NCBI GenBank assembly: GCA_900316415.1
Contig: ONCV01000004.1
Span: 62,001 to 126,000, forward strand
Direction: 5' to 3'
DNA length: 64,000 bases
DNA from: an uncultured Eubacteriales bacterium
Lineage (GTDB): Bacteria; Bacillota; Clostridia; Christensenellales; Aristaeellaceae
Shown one piece after another: positions 63,906-64,000 of the stretch. Each line of letters begins with the position of its first letter. Position 1 is the stretch's first letter. A program made the position numbers and the translations under genes. The notes beneath the pieces were generated by a model. It was given only the letters and a program-made list of their open reading frames with translations, was not told where the DNA came from and searched no databases.

Positions 63906-64000
63906 TTGAGAAAGAAGCGACTGGAAACATTTGCCTTTGTGACGCAGATCCTGTTCTTCCTGGCGCTGAACTGGGGCGGGGACCGGCTGACCTACTCGCT
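63906..64000 (+). CDS. Start of a membrane protein, cut by the window edge
   Basis: The frame begins at TTG 63906 after GGGGGTGAG and encodes a basic N-terminus (RKKRLETFAF) followed by a hydrophobic stretch (TQILFFLALNWGG). It is 29 nt after the preceding stop, so in the same operon. A sensor kinase or diguanylate cyclase would suit the context, but nothing visible proves this. Confidence 0.5.
   Translation, partial: MRKKRLETFAFVTQILFFLALNWGGDRLTYS

Overview
The window reads as a GC-rich (roughly 55-60% by eye) chromosomal segment of a Gram-positive-type anaerobe of the Clostridia. The evidence is the hrcA-grpE-dnaK-dnaJ heat-shock operon behind a perfect CIRCE element, an mreB-mreC-mreD-PBP2-minD-rodA cluster, strong Shine-Dalgarno sites with many ATGA/GTGA couplings, and very large secreted proteins with isopeptide/Cna-type domains. 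A gut or rumen commensal is my inference; no 16S or other placing marker is present.

Layout. 1-6.3 kb: a Na+/phosphate symporter-like protein, a 78-residue small protein, a FucO-like iron alcohol dehydrogenase, and a coupled pair of UDP-GlcNAc 2-epimerase and processive family-2 glycosyltransferase (cell-surface polysaccharide). 6.3-7.5 kb: an HTH/S24 self-cleaving-type repressor with a repeated motif over its own promoter, translationally coupled to a small unknown protein. 7.6-12.5 kb: the CIRCE-controlled chaperone operon. 12.6-21.2 kb (minus strand): maf-mreB-mreC-mreD-mrdA-minD-rodA, the elongasome cluster, with minC and minE absent from their usual places. 21.3-24.8 kb: GH27 alpha-galactosidase, a small cysteine-rich protein, prephenate dehydrogenase, and a convergent MFS transporter.

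25.2-54.5 kb is the accessory heart of the window: two tandem paralogous genes for secreted giants of 6100 and 3535 residues, together about 45% of the sequence. Both have the same signal-peptide type, acidic Pro/Glu-rich N-terminal region, head module of about 300 residues, Cna-B/pilin-isopeptide C-terminal block, Thr-Pro stalk, last domain and 27-residue C-terminal tail. Between head and C-terminal block they differ: the first carries 43 BspA-type leucine-rich repeats and several DUF11-like domains, the second a shorter LRR set and a parallel beta-helix. Neither has a C-terminal LPXTG anchor or terminal membrane helix. The conserved tail (DYGTPLGVDV, one variable residue, INHVGDCFD) is the best candidate here for an undescribed sorting or attachment signal.

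54.5-55.2 kb: a set of 24-25-nt tandem repeats, then a five-tRNA operon (Val, Asp, Phe, Gly, Cys) with its own promoter and terminator. 55.3-61.9 kb: deoB, then a tightly coupled shikimate operon aroB-aroA-aroE-aroQ-trmB-aroC. aroK and DAHP synthase are not here, and tyrA lies 33 kb away. 61.9-64 kb: the start of a probable signalling operon with a two-helix membrane protein that has no visible output domain, a family-3 solute-binding protein, and the first codons of a membrane protein cut by the window edge.
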